From Actinomycetes bacterium (GTDB taxonomy: Bacteria > Actinomycetota > Actinomycetes > Propionibacteriales > Propionibacteriaceae), in the NCBI GenBank assembly GCA_023442485.1, contig JAEZZG010000041.1, forward strand, positions 1 to 27,304: DNA of 27,304 bases. The letters are read 5' to 3'. The notes below the pieces were generated by a model that had not been told where the DNA came from, did no database searches, and was given only the letters and a program-made list of their open reading frames with translations. The stretch's first letter is position 1. Each line of letters opens with the position of its first letter. Of the stretch, positions 15,241-24,202 are shown one piece after another. The position numbers and the translations under genes were made by a program.

Positions 15241-15290
15241 CCGCAAGTCGCGTGTAATGGACGATTAGGCTTAGCGTTTCAAGTTACCCT

Positions 15291-16145
15291 GTGGATGTGC
15301 GCAATGACGAAACGATTGACCGACCTGGCCAGTTCGACCATTTTTCCCAGGGTCCGCTCGACCAGCAGGATCTAAACCATCCGCTTGACGGTGACCCGCT
15401 CCATGAGCAGTTTCGTGGCAGCGGAGCCGACGCCACCGACGGCTCACCCGTCCACGATGTCGAAGCCACCCCATCAAGCCACACCGTCCAAGAGGCCGAG
15501 GACGAACTCCCAGCCGAAGTGAGCTTATGGGGTCTTTTCGCCAGGATCGGCTTGTCCGACTTTGAACACCTGGCCCGTCTTGCCCGCCGCGCCCCTCGAT
15601 CGGGTGCCGAGCTCTCCCTAGCGGCATTGGCGACGAGCAGACTTCCACAGATTGAGGCCGTCAACGCCCAGGTGCAGCGCTGGTCGGTGACGATCTCGGA
15701 CGCAATGCGCCCCTTTAGGCGTCCGCTCAATGACCTCCACGCTTTCACCGATCCGCACATGTGGACCGAGGCTCTGACCAAGATTGTCCTCACTCAGCAA
15801 ATCTGGGATTCGTTCACGCGCTCAATTCGTCTCCCTGCCGCATTGTCTGACTACCTCGACAGAAATCGTCCCAGCGATGAGGATCGGCAATATCCGATCA
15901 AGGCTTTGCGTCACTATTTATCGAAAGACCCGTCCCTCGTTGACCGCTTGTCGCTCTACGGACGTCGTGTGGTTGCTGAAGTGATTGCCCAGCTTCAACA
16001 TATTTGCGCGTCGAATCCGAAGATGACCCGTTACATGACCGACAGCAATTCCGAGTGTGGAGATTTGGTCTCGATGAGTAAGATTCTGACGGATTTGACG
16101 GCAGATGCCACCGCGCTGATGGCTGATTTAGGTCTGCGCTATTAA
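15291..16145 (+). CDS. Ferritin-like fold protein (MiaE_2-like) with apparently lost metal ligands
   Basis: 284 residues from GTG 15291; GTG 15297 is an equal alternative, and no ribosome binding site is visible. The first 75 residues are acidic and disordered. The rest is helical and follows the actinobacterial ferritin-like (MiaE_2-type) pattern: LFARIGLSDFEHLARLA, then MRPFRRPLNDLHAFTDPHMWTEALTKIVL, then LSLYGRRVVAEVIAQLQ. Family members, as I recall them, have ExxH-type iron ligands in two helix pairs. Here the matching places read SRLPQIEA and EDRQYPIK, so the di-iron site seems to be gone. The gene sits next to the RhlE-like and DUF3107 genes, as in mycobacteria. Function is unknown. 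A strong terminator follows. Confidence 0.65.
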   Translation: MDVRNDETIDRPGQFDHFSQGPLDQQDLNHPLDGDPLHEQFRGSGADATDGSPVHDVEATPSSHTVQEAEDELPAEVSLWGLFARIGLSDFEHLARLARRAPRSGAELSLAALATSRLPQIEAVNAQVQRWSVTISDAMRPFRRPLNDLHAFTDPHMWTEALTKIVLTQQIWDSFTRSIRLPAALSDYLDRNRPSDEDRQYPIKALRHYLSKDPSLVDRLSLYGRRVVAEVIAQLQHICASNPKMTRYMTDSNSECGDLVSMSKILTDLTADATALMADLGLRY

Positions 16146-16215
16146 CTCTGGTCTCGACGATGAGGTGGCACAAATCGTCTGCGGTTCAATAAAACTGCAC
16201 ATCTTCGATGGAAAG

Positions 16216-16250
16216 AAGCCCGGTTGAGGATACTCAACCGGGCTTTGTGC
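16216..16250. terminator. Bidirectional terminator between ferritin-like gene and DUF3107 gene
   Basis: AAGCCCGGTTGAG (16216-16228) pairs perfectly with CTCAACCGGGCTT (16233-16245) over 13 bp around a GATA loop. The plus strand continues with TGTG after the closing TT, and the minus strand continues with CTTTCC, so T-richness is modest in both directions. It lies 70 bp after one stop and 88 bp after the other. Confidence 0.8.
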
Positions 16251-16333
16251 TGATTGACGTCTGGTCCACATCCTCGCCTCTAGGTGCGGAACCGTCCGGG
16301 CTGTTCGACATCTGCCCTGCGCTCGCGGTGAAA

Positions 16334-16555
16334 TCAGACAGTGCCGAAACCGACCGGGCGGGCGTGTTCAGCCCCGATGACGACATAAGCGAGCTGCTCA
16401 CCCGCAATCATGGCCTTGTCACCGCGCAGTTGCGGAACCTCGAGGATCTTCTGCTCACCGTTCATGACGGCAGCGACGGCACTGCGAGCTTCATCTGCCG
16501 TCCAGGTAGTTTCGAGGGTGAGTTCACGGGCAATCTGAGGGATACCAATCTTCAT
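16334..16555 (-). CDS. DUF3107 small conserved protein (TB9.4-like)
   Basis: 73 residues from ATG 16555, chosen because AGAGG lies 7 nt upstream; GTG 16561 would add two residues. The protein reads MKIGIPQIARELTLETTWTA, then ARSAVAAVMNG, and ends LAYVVIGAEHARPVGFG. The KIG start, the RELTLE strand and the terminal AYV-I...R-VGFG are the DUF3107 signature of small actinobacterial proteins such as mycobacterial TB9.4. No enzymatic motif is present and the function is unknown. It is monocistronic, with the csp gene about 300 bp upstream on the same strand. Confidence 0.85.
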   Translation of the reverse strand: MKIGIPQIARELTLETTWTADEARSAVAAVMNGEQKILEVPQLRGDKAMIAGEQLAYVVIGAEHARPVGFGTV

Positions 16556-16716
16556 TTCCACGCCTCTACGCTACCTGGTTGATCAACGGAGGTGAAAACC
16601 CAGGCCGTCACTATCTCTTTTCGTCATCTAAATCCTGGCAGGTGCGAGCAAATGGTCAGGCAGTCGAATGCTCAAGACCTGCAGTAGATGCTGAGTAGTT
16701 GCTACAGGACTTGATT

Positions 16717-16730
16717 GCAAACCGGTTTGC
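16717..16730. promoter_or_regulatory. Perfect 14-bp palindrome GCAAACCGGTTTGC
   Basis: A perfect dyad centred on CG with an AAACCGGTTT core, the style of LacI-family operators. It is in the gap between csp and the DUF3107 gene, about 160 bp upstream of the latter's start. No LacI-type regulator is encoded in this window. Confidence 0.45.
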
Positions 16731-16776
16731 TGACTGCCTCCAGCCCCGGAGTTAGCGGCGTCATCCCGGGCCAGCC

Positions 16777-16809
16777 GCTGGTGACGAGGTGCTACGCCTG
16801 GTCACCAGC
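16777..16809. terminator. Stable hairpin downstream of csp
   Basis: GCTGGTGAC (16777-16785) pairs perfectly with GTCACCAGC (16801-16809). After one G-G mismatch, AGG pairs with CCT around a 7-nt loop. It is 43 bp past the csp stop on the minus strand. It lacks a T-run, so it may be a weak or factor-assisted terminator, or an mRNA 3' stabiliser. Confidence 0.5.
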
Positions 16810-16851
16810 CCGTCGTCAGAATTAGACGGAGCCGAAGCCGTCGTGATTGAC

Positions 16852-17061
16852 TCACACCACCGGGCGAACCGACTCGGCCTGCTCCTTCCCGTCACGACCT
16901 TCGACGACGTTGAACTCAACGGTCTGCCCCTCAGACAGGGTGCGGAAACCCTCAGTCTGAATAGCGCTGTAGTGGACGAAGATATCGTTCTCGATTCCCT
17001 CCATCGTGATGAAACCGTATCCTTTTTCAGCGTTGAACCACTTCACAGTCCCTGTAGCCAT
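16852..17061 (-). CDS. cspA: Cold-shock domain protein (CspA family)
   Basis: 69 residues, the normal size. It is a single OB-fold cold-shock domain starting GTVKWFNAEKGYGFI, with RNP1 KGYGFI at about residues 13-18 and RNP2 IFVHYSAI at about 27-34. The C-terminus is acidic then basic, as in other actinobacterial Csp proteins. It binds single-stranded RNA and DNA and acts as an RNA chaperone, in many actinobacteria constitutively. GGAGAG lies a few bases before the ATG. The promoter must lie in the 399-bp gap to the right. The exact paralogue cannot be named. Confidence 0.95.
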   Translation of the reverse strand: MATGTVKWFNAEKGYGFITMEGIENDIFVHYSAIQTEGFRTLSEGQTVEFNVVEGRDGKEQAESVRPVV

Positions 17062-17460
17062 CTTTCTCTCCTAGCTCATGGACTCGCACAACCAGATGTG
17101 GGCGAGCCTGCGAATAATGCATGATGGAGACGACTCCAGATTCCCCAAGATTTCTAGATCATCTCCAGCGGCGCGCAAAGTGAAGCTGACGTGATCGTGA
17201 TTCACGAAATAAGGTTCGTTTCACCTGCCCCCAACGCAGATCATTGTGACACGAATCCCTTAGTTATCACCTATAAGGTGTGAAAAAGATCGAACGATAT
17301 GGTGTTTTGTGCTAAATGCGCGCCCGGGTTGAGAAAACAAATTGTTCACTTCACCGAGGTTGGCCTAAGCAGACAAGTGTCGGCCCGCTCCCGTCGATCA
17401 GCGGGGAGGTAAGATTCTTCCTATCGTTGAGGGGGAGTGGGAACCGAAGAGAGGGCAACG
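17062..17460. other. Intergenic region between divergent csp and adnA
   Basis: 399 bp with no ORF I would support. Toward csp it carries only the Shine-Dalgarno, and no clear promoter could be picked. The middle has small dyads: ACGAA-ATAAGG-TTCGT near 17205 and CACCT-ATA-AGGTG near 17268. Toward adnA, TAAGAT at 17410-17415 is a possible -10 without a convincing -35. It must hold the promoters for csp and for the whole repair operon. A TCGAAC element at 17290 resembles half of an actinobacterial LexA box, but the other half is absent. Confidence 0.6.
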
Positions 17461-20400
17461 ATGCAAAGCAGCCAGTACTGTGCCACTCGTGATGACGCTG
17501 TCGTTGACGTCAACAATGGACAAGGTGCCGATACCGGACCCACCAACCCTTATTCCGACCTTCACCCCGATTTGTGCCTGGCAGGTTTCACCATCGTTGA
17601 CGGGGTTCCGGGCAGCGGCAAGACCAGAGTCCTAGTCGACAACGTCATCTCCCACGTCAACCGCGGAGTCGGTCTCGACCGCATCATCGTCCTCGCCAAC
17701 AACTTCAGGGCGGCCACTCAACTGCGCGACGATGTTCTCAACCGTCTAGGCCACTCGAGCTCGGGTCATATCTTCGCCACACCTCACAGCCTCGCCCTGG
17801 GTCTTCTCGGCCAGTTCTTTCCGGCCGATGAATGCCCGAAGCTTCTCACCAGCCCAGAACACGATGTTCGTCTAGCTCAACTCCTCGCTGAACTCGGCTC
17901 TGGGCTGTGGGAAGGTCACATCAGTGGCGAAGGTATTGGTACTGACGAGTTTCGCATCGAGCTGCGTGAATTCTTGATCAAGGCCCGCCAGTTCGGACTA
18001 ACCCCTGATGATCTCGTGAGCTTCGGCACCCAAGCCCACCCGCCGATCACGATCTGGCTGCCGGCAGCGAGATTCCTCGCCGCCTATCTGCTTTCACTCA
18101 GCGAACACGGTGAGATCGACTACACCGAGATGATTGTGCGGGCAACCTCCTGCCTGGACGACCCCGCCTTCGCGTCCCGGATCAAGGATCAGTACTCCTT
18201 GGTCCTCATCGACGACATCGAGGAATTCGACCAAGCCTGTTTGCGTTTTGTCCAAAAACTCGCCGGCTTAGGGATTCCGGTAATCGCGACCCGAGACCTT
18301 TCCCAGCAGGTCTTTAGTTTTCGAGGCGCCTATATCTGGGGGGCGCAAACCTCCGGCTGGCTTGATCCATCAATCCCTCTCACCCGCATTCATCTCGATG
18401 TTCCAGCCCGAGCAACCGGCGATGTGGCGTCATGGAATGCGAAGGTGAGAGCCAACGTCGTCAAAGATATCTCGGCAATCAACAAGGGTGACTCCTCATG
18501 CAGTGACGGCCCGGCCCCTGCAGCCTTCGTCGGTGACGGCTCCGTCGAGATTTGGCGTGGAGACCCTCTCGTCGGGGGGTATCAGCCGATCACCAAACAG
18601 CTTCTCGAACTCCACCACGACCACAACCTCGCCTGGTCACAGATGGCGGTGATCAGTCGCTCGGGAGGTTCTCCTCTGGTCGAGATCGGCGGGTATTTAG
18701 CCAGTGCCGGAATCCCGCATCGAATCATCGGGGCCGATCTGCCGCTCAACCAAGAACCGGGGGCGACCGTCTTGCTGCGTGCCCTGCAAATCGTCGACAA
18801 CTATATTTCGCGCCAGCGACTACTGCTGTCTGAGATCGATTGGTTGGTGACCTCTCCGCTCATCGATGCCTCGTTGGTTCACTGGGGCAAGTTGCAGCGT
18901 CAACAGTATCGATGGATTGACATCGACGAGACCTGGCAGTGGGATGAACACAACTCCACCCCGATCGAGCTTTATCTAGCGAAGCGACTCGACGCGGCAT
19001 TGACCGATGAAGATGCCAGCGACGACGAGGGGCTGGCTGCGATCTACGCTCCAGAACTCGACGCGGTTGACTATCTCGATAAAACGGTCAACCTTGTGGT
19101 GCGCGCGGTCCAGGCTATCCGGGCGAACGCCAATATTTATCAAGTGCTGTGGGCGCTGTGGCACGACGACGATCCGAGCTCTTGGGAACACAAACTGCTG
19201 AGGGAAGTTGTCGACGGGCACATCCATCGCGACCATGCTGACCGGGAGATCAACGGGGTCCGGACGCTATTCGACCAGGCAAAGAAGTTCATCAATAGCC
19301 AAGGATTCGGCGGGGTGCGGACCTTCCTTGATTTCATTGACGCAGTCATGATTCCCGCAGATTCCCACCGCAGCGCGGGGGCGGGCCGTGACTGTGTCGA
19401 GGTGTTGACCGCCCACGCCGCGAAGGGACGCGAGTGGGAAGCCGTCATCCTCTTCGGGCTCGAGGAAGGCTCATGGCCGAACTGGTCGCGTCGTGGCTCC
19501 ATCTTTGATACCGACCGGCTCTATCCGGAACAGGCGAAGTCCTCACAATCCATGTTTGAGGTTATTGCCGAAGAGAGGCGGATGTTTCTGCTCGCCTGCA
19601 GCCGGGCGAAACGATTCCTGCGGCTGTGGACCCTCGGTGAAATGAGTGACGCCGACGACGGTGAGCTGTTGATGAGCCGGTTCCTTGCAGAAACCCTCGA
19701 CGATGGACTCGTGATTCATTACGGGGCAGACGCCAGCCTCGGTCATGACTTATTGCCGAGCGACCTGATCGTCGAACTTAGGCGAGCAGCAATCTCGACC
19801 GATCGGCCCGCCCTGGCAGACGTCGCCACCCGTGGCCTGGCCTATTTGGCGTCACTGCGAGACCGACACGGAAAACTTCTCCTTCACCACGCCCACCCAT
19901 CGAGGTGGTGGCACCGCGACGTCTTGACTCCGGCAACTCAGCCCGGCGGGGATGGTGAGGAAGTCTATGTGGTCTCGGCCTCACGACTCGATGCTCTCAA
20001 GAGGTGCCCGCGCCGGATGTATCTTGATCAACTGATCCGGCGTGACTCCGGGGCAATGCCACTGCGCAAAGGGACCGCGATTCACACCATCATCAACGAA
20101 ATCTACACCGGTAACCTGCCCCTCGATCAGGTCCCTGCCGTGATCAAACACCACATTGATGCACTCAAGACCGAGGACCGTCTCAACGCCTTCATCGATC
20201 CAGGATGGAGCGTGCTGCGTGAGACAGATGAACAAGACATCTCAGACGCCGTTCACCGTTTCTGCCAGTGGCGCAGCGCTCAACCTGATTCATGCGTGGG
20301 ATCAGAGGTCAACTTCGACTTCAAGATTCGCGTCAACGGGCCCACCTTTAGGATTCGCGGCACCATCGACTGGCTCGCTCAGGACGCATCCGGCAGTTTC

Positions 20401-20928
20401 CGGGTGGTGGATTTCAAGACGGGGAAGACGGTCAAGACGAAGAAAGAGGCCGAAGAAGATATCCAGCTCTACTTGTATCAACTCGCGGTCAGCTTAGGGG
20501 CCGTTAAGTCAGTGACTGAGCCGAATCCGTCGGTGAGCGGAGCTTGTCTGGTGTATCTGCTAAGCCCGCTGGCCTCGGATATGCCCAACAGTCGAGAACA
20601 AATAGGGATAGGGCGACTAGGGCAGGCCGTCGATCTGGCCGACCAAGACGACGTCGCCATGCCTGATCACATCCAGGAGTACTTCGATAACTGGACATCT
20701 GTCCATCGCGAACGAAACTTCTACGCCCGCAGCGAAGACGTCCGGATCTGTGGATCATGCGATCACCGGCTGGGTTGCCCGGGTTTGGCGGATCCGCTAT
20801 ACCGTGTCGGACACGCCAATGATGGGGCGAGAAAGGCCGCAACCGGGTCTAGCAGTGACGACGATGTCGATGCCAGCCCAGGCAGATCAATCACCATCAC
20901 CGTCGAAGAAGGAGCTCGTCGTGCCTGA
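17461..20928 (+). CDS. adnA: AdnA: helicase-nuclease subunit of the AdnAB resection complex
   Basis: 1155 residues from ATG 17461, chosen for GAGAGG 6 nt upstream; GTG 17437 would add eight. The N-terminal half is a UvrD/AddA-type motor: Walker A GVPGSGKT (48-55), motif Ia VLANNFRAATQL and a motif V region LTAHAAKGREWEAVILFG near 650. Motif II reads LIDDIEEFD (Asp251, Asp252) instead of DEFQD. Motif III reads TRDLSQQVFSFRGA instead of GDPxQ, and motif VI has ACSRA. The C-terminal nuclease is intact: GTIDW with Asp970, VVDFKTGK with Asp984 and Lys986, then QLYLYQLA. Cys849, 1097, 1100 and 1106 (C...CxxCx5C) match the iron-sulfur pattern of AddB. With AdnB it unwinds and resects double-strand breaks. 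Confidence 0.88.
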   Translation: MQSSQYCATRDDAVVDVNNGQGADTGPTNPYSDLHPDLCLAGFTIVDGVPGSGKTRVLVDNVISHVNRGVGLDRIIVLANNFRAATQLRDDVLNRLGHSSSGHIFATPHSLALGLLGQFFPADECPKLLTSPEHDVRLAQLLAELGSGLWEGHISGEGIGTDEFRIELREFLIKARQFGLTPDDLVSFGTQAHPPITIWLPAARFLAAYLLSLSEHGEIDYTEMIVRATSCLDDPAFASRIKDQYSLVLIDDIEEFDQACLRFVQKLAGLGIPVIATRDLSQQVFSFRGAYIWGAQTSGWLDPSIPLTRIHLDVPARATGDVASWNAKVRANVVKDISAINKGDSSCSDGPAPAAFVGDGSVEIWRGDPLVGGYQPITKQLLELHHDHNLAWSQMAVISRSGGSPLVEIGGYLASAGIPHRIIGADLPLNQEPGATVLLRALQIVDNYISRQRLLLSEIDWLVTSPLIDASLVHWGKLQRQQYRWIDIDETWQWDEHNSTPIELYLAKRLDAALTDEDASDDEGLAAIYAPELDAVDYLDKTVNLVVRAVQAIRANANIYQVLWALWHDDDPSSWEHKLLREVVDGHIHRDHADREINGVRTLFDQAKKFINSQGFGGVRTFLDFIDAVMIPADSHRSAGAGRDCVEVLTAHAAKGREWEAVILFGLEEGSWPNWSRRGSIFDTDRLYPEQAKSSQSMFEVIAEERRMFLLACSRAKRFLRLWTLGEMSDADDGELLMSRFLAETLDDGLVIHYGADASLGHDLLPSDLIVELRRAAISTDRPALADVATRGLAYLASLRDRHGKLLLHHAHPSRWWHRDVLTPATQPGGDGEEVYVVSASRLDALKRCPRRMYLDQLIRRDSGAMPLRKGTAIHTIINEIYTGNLPLDQVPAVIKHHIDALKTEDRLNAFIDPGWSVLRETDEQDISDAVHRFCQWRSAQPDSCVGSEVNFDFKIRVNGPTFRIRGTIDWLAQDASGSFRVVDFKTGKTVKTKKEAEEDIQLYLYQLAVSLGAVKSVTEPNPSVSGACLVYLLSPLASDMPNSREQIGIGRLGQAVDLADQDDVAMPDHIQEYFDNWTSVHRERNFYARSEDVRICGSCDHRLGCPGLADPLYRVGHANDGARKAATGSSSDDDVDASPGRSITITVEEGARRA
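20909..20914 (+). promoter_or_regulatory. Ribosome binding site that fixes the adnB start
   Basis: AAGGAG with a 6-nt spacer to GTG 20921. It lies inside the last codons of adnA and selects this GTG over the long open extension upstream that reaches back to 20750. Confidence 0.7.
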
Positions 20929-23900
20929 GATGACGTTTGAGACCCTGGCTGAAGTCATGGGCCAAGACCCGGCGACCTTCACTTTCTCCGAGGAACAACA
21001 GCGGGTGATCACAGCCCCCTTTGAGCCAACCTTGGTGATTGCCGGCGCCGGTGCCGGAAAGACCACGGTGATGGCGGCGCGGGCAGCTTGGCTGATCGCA
21101 AGCGGGATTCGTCCCGACGAAATCCTCGGCCTCACCTTCACTGAGAAAGCCACCGCTCAGTTAGCTGCGAAGCTGAGAGCCGTCACCGTCCAGGTCCGTC
21201 AGCTCGGTTTCGACGTTGCCGACGCGGAACCCGAGGTGTACACCTATGACGCCTTCGCCAAGCGACTCGTTGACGATTACGGGCTACGAATCGGCTTGTC
21301 ACAGCGCAGATTGATCACCAGCCCGCAGAATGTGCAGTTGGCGGTGGAGGTGATCAAATCCCACCCGGAGTTGATCACCGAGTCATTGTCCACCTCGGTT
21401 ACCAGCCTCGCATCCAGGCTGCTTCATCTCGACTCTGAACTTCACAACCACATGGTTGATCTGGAGTGGGGAGAGGAGTTCTTCCGTCGTGACGCGGAGA
21501 AGGCCCGACAGGCCGAGTGCGAATATCAGCAGATTCTGGCTACCCAGCGCAGACGAAAGAAGATTCCGAAAGAGATCCAAGCTGTCGTCAAGACGACCCA
21601 GCAGCGGCTCGACTTGCTGCCTTTGGTGCGCTGCTACCGCAAACTCAAGGCCAGTTTGGGGCTAGCCGAGTTCCAAGATAACCTCACCGACGCGGTTCGG
21701 CTGGCGTTGCTCGGCGAAGGGGACAACCCGATCTCCCAGCGGCTTCGATCCCGCTTCCGCACCGTCCTCCTCGACGAGTTCCAGGACACGTCATCAGCTC
21801 AAATCACCTTGCTGAGTTCACTGTTTGGAGACGGTCACTCAGTGATGGCAGTTGGGGATCCGTTACAAGCTATCTATGCCTGGCGCGGCGCCTCCACCGA
21901 CGCCATGGATGTCTTCCGCCAGGCCTTCCCGAAATCAGACGGGACGCCTTCGACGGTTTTGACCTTGTCAGACACCTGGAGATCTGGCGTCGGGGTTGTC
22001 GAGGTCGCCAACCTCATTTCCCAACCTTTGCGCCAGAACCAATCTGAGCACCGACTCTGCGTCCCGGAGCTGAAATCAGGCACAGGTGCCACAACCACCA
22101 TCGTCGCCTCACAACGTCGCGATCAAAACGCCATGTTGGAGTGGCTGTCTGGCAACATCCGCCGCCAGGCAGTCTCGGCTATCAAACCGGATCGGGGCGG
22201 GATAGAGCCGAACTGGAAGTCCATTGCGGTGCTGTGCCGGACGAATAACGAGGTCACTCTTTGTTACCGGCACCTCACCGACGAGGGGATTCCTGTGGCA
22301 GTCGTCGGCATCGACGGACTGCTACTGCTCCCCGAGATCGCCGAAATCATCAATATGCTGCGTTTGATCGCCGATCCGTGCGACGACGTGGCCCTGATCT
22401 CAGTATTGACCGGGCCTAGGTTGCAGTTCCCGCTAGCGTCAAGTCAGGCGCTGACTGAGTTGATTCGCAGCGCTTCGTCTGAGCGCGACGGGCAGAAACC
22501 ACCATCCTTACTTGAGGTCGTCTTTGGGTTGAACAAGTGCCGTCCCGACACCGTCTCTTCCAGCCGTACCGCCACTGATCTCAACGCCTACACAAGCCTC
22601 CCAGATCAGCCTGGGCTACTATTAGACCTAGTCCTGGAAAAGTTATCCACCCTGGAAGAAGAAATTGAGTATCTGCGCCGCTACCGCCATCAGCCCCTAC
22701 CTCAGTTAGTGCGCACCGTCGCTGACCTGATCGGTGTGGAGATTGAGATCAGGCAAAGTCCTGCCATCGACGACGTCCGGGTGATTCAATACCACAAGTT
22801 CTTGTCGGTGGTGGATTCTTTCGCCGATATCAGCGGGCAAAGCGGGCTGGAAGAATTTCTTACCTATATTGCCTACGCAGATTCCCACGACGACGCCCTC
22901 GAAATCGCGGCGACAACTGTGCCCAATGCGGTCACCTTGTCGACGATCCACAAGGCCAAGGGGTTGGAATGGGATACCGTCTACCTGCCTTTCTTGATGG
23001 ATGGTTCCTTCCCGAAGCGAGTGGTCAGGGATTCCTATCTCTCCGTTGCGGAGACCTTGCCGCCTCAGCTTCGCCGAGACGGGGCCATCATGCCCAAGGC
23101 TGACACCTACACCGAAGAATCAATTCGGCGGTGTAAGGATGAGCAGACAGACCATCTGGTCAGTGAAGAAACCAGGCTTGGCTATGTTGCGGTGACGCGG
23201 GCGAAATCGACACTGGTGGGTTTATGTCATCAGGGGAAGGCAGGATTCGAGCCGTCACCGTTCTTTGATGCGATCTACCAATGCGCCCAGCATGTCGATC
23301 TCGAGGTTGACGAAGACGATTCTGCAGCAGACGGGGATAGCGACACCCGCAACGCCCAGTGGCCCCAGCTCATGAATGAAGATGAGTGGAGAATCAATCG
23401 GGTCGCCGAGACGATCAATGCCGCATTGGACCCAGCAGGCAGGCTCGGCTCGATGGCGTACCCCGAGCGAGGCCCCTCCTGCGATCATCACTGGCAAATC
23501 CTGCTTGATTCGATTGACGAGTTGACCGATCTCGATGACGCCACCAGGGCACGTCAGTGGCTGAGAGCGATTCGACACGTCGTCGATAACATCAAACTTG
23601 CCCGCGAGGATGATGGGGTGACCATCCCGGAGACGGTTTCGGTGTCGTCGCTGGCCCAGATGGAGACCCACCCCGATCAGTACCTGCTCAACCTGCGTCG
23701 TCCGATGCCGATCCCGTGGAATGATCTGGCACTAACCGGAACGGCCTTCCACGCCTGGGTAGAGAATTACTATCGACGCGGGGGAGCCGCTGACGCCCAA
23801 TATCTCGAACCCTTGCCCGACGCCGACACGAATCCCGACGTGCAAGAGCTGATTGACCGATTCCTCAGCTCTCCCTTCGCCAAACGTCAACCCGTCGCCG

Positions 23901-24202
23901 TGGAGGTCGAGATCTCACTACCACTCGGTGACGGAAAAATCACCGGAAAGATCGACGCAGTTTTTCAAACTCCCTCGGGCTACGAGGTGGTCGACTGGAA
24001 GACCGGCGATGGCCCGCAAAACCCGATCCAGATTTCGGCCTACCGGATTGCCTGGGCCCAATCCCACAACTGCGATCTGGACGCGGTCGACGCACTGTAC
24101 TATCACGTCAGGTCAGGACGGGTTGAGCGTCCGGACAAACTGTATAGCCTAGAAGAGCTGCAAGCCGTCAAAGACAAAATGGCAGAGGTGAAACTGAAAT
24201 GA
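20921..24202 (+). CDS. adnB: AdnB: lead helicase-nuclease subunit of the AdnAB resection complex
   Basis: 1093 residues from GTG 20921, close to the length of mycobacterial AdnB, overlapping adnA by 8 bp. The superfamily 1A motor is canonical: Q-motif region FSEEQQRVI, Walker A GAGAGKT (42-48), Ia LTFTEKAT, motif II LLDEFQD with Asp285 and Glu286, and motif III VGDPLQAIYAWRGA. Motif V is STIHKAKGLEWDTVYLP and motif VI is VAVTRAK. The C-terminal RecB-like nuclease has GKIDAVF with Asp1012, VVDWKTG with Asp1025 and Lys1027, and QISAYRIAWA; no cysteine cluster is present. With AdnA it forms the actinobacterial RecBCD/AddAB counterpart for 5'-3' end resection. It ends in an ATGA overlap with nudC. 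Confidence 0.9.
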   Translation: MPEMTFETLAEVMGQDPATFTFSEEQQRVITAPFEPTLVIAGAGAGKTTVMAARAAWLIASGIRPDEILGLTFTEKATAQLAAKLRAVTVQVRQLGFDVADAEPEVYTYDAFAKRLVDDYGLRIGLSQRRLITSPQNVQLAVEVIKSHPELITESLSTSVTSLASRLLHLDSELHNHMVDLEWGEEFFRRDAEKARQAECEYQQILATQRRRKKIPKEIQAVVKTTQQRLDLLPLVRCYRKLKASLGLAEFQDNLTDAVRLALLGEGDNPISQRLRSRFRTVLLDEFQDTSSAQITLLSSLFGDGHSVMAVGDPLQAIYAWRGASTDAMDVFRQAFPKSDGTPSTVLTLSDTWRSGVGVVEVANLISQPLRQNQSEHRLCVPELKSGTGATTTIVASQRRDQNAMLEWLSGNIRRQAVSAIKPDRGGIEPNWKSIAVLCRTNNEVTLCYRHLTDEGIPVAVVGIDGLLLLPEIAEIINMLRLIADPCDDVALISVLTGPRLQFPLASSQALTELIRSASSERDGQKPPSLLEVVFGLNKCRPDTVSSSRTATDLNAYTSLPDQPGLLLDLVLEKLSTLEEEIEYLRRYRHQPLPQLVRTVADLIGVEIEIRQSPAIDDVRVIQYHKFLSVVDSFADISGQSGLEEFLTYIAYADSHDDALEIAATTVPNAVTLSTIHKAKGLEWDTVYLPFLMDGSFPKRVVRDSYLSVAETLPPQLRRDGAIMPKADTYTEESIRRCKDEQTDHLVSEETRLGYVAVTRAKSTLVGLCHQGKAGFEPSPFFDAIYQCAQHVDLEVDEDDSAADGDSDTRNAQWPQLMNEDEWRINRVAETINAALDPAGRLGSMAYPERGPSCDHHWQILLDSIDELTDLDDATRARQWLRAIRHVVDNIKLAREDDGVTIPETVSVSSLAQMETHPDQYLLNLRRPMPIPWNDLALTGTAFHAWVENYYRRGGAADAQYLEPLPDADTNPDVQELIDRFLSSPFAKRQPVAVEVEISLPLGDGKITGKIDAVFQTPSGYEVVDWKTGDGPQNPIQISAYRIAWAQSHNCDLDAVDALYYHVRSGRVERPDKLYSLEELQAVKDKMAEVKLK

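Noticed and set aside
16789..17124. 111-codon plus-strand ORF opposite csp
   Set aside because: It is antisense to an unmistakable cold-shock protein and has no recognisable domain.
17290..17305. Possible LexA/SOS box upstream of adnA (TCGAAC start)
   Set aside because: Only the left half matches the actinobacterial TCGAAC-N4-GTTCGA pattern; the right half (TGGTGT) does not.
20750..20920. Upstream in-frame extension of adnB into adnA
   Set aside because: It would overlap adnA by about 180 bp and lacks a ribosome binding site, while GTG 20921 has AAGGAG at ideal spacing and gives the normal AdnB length.
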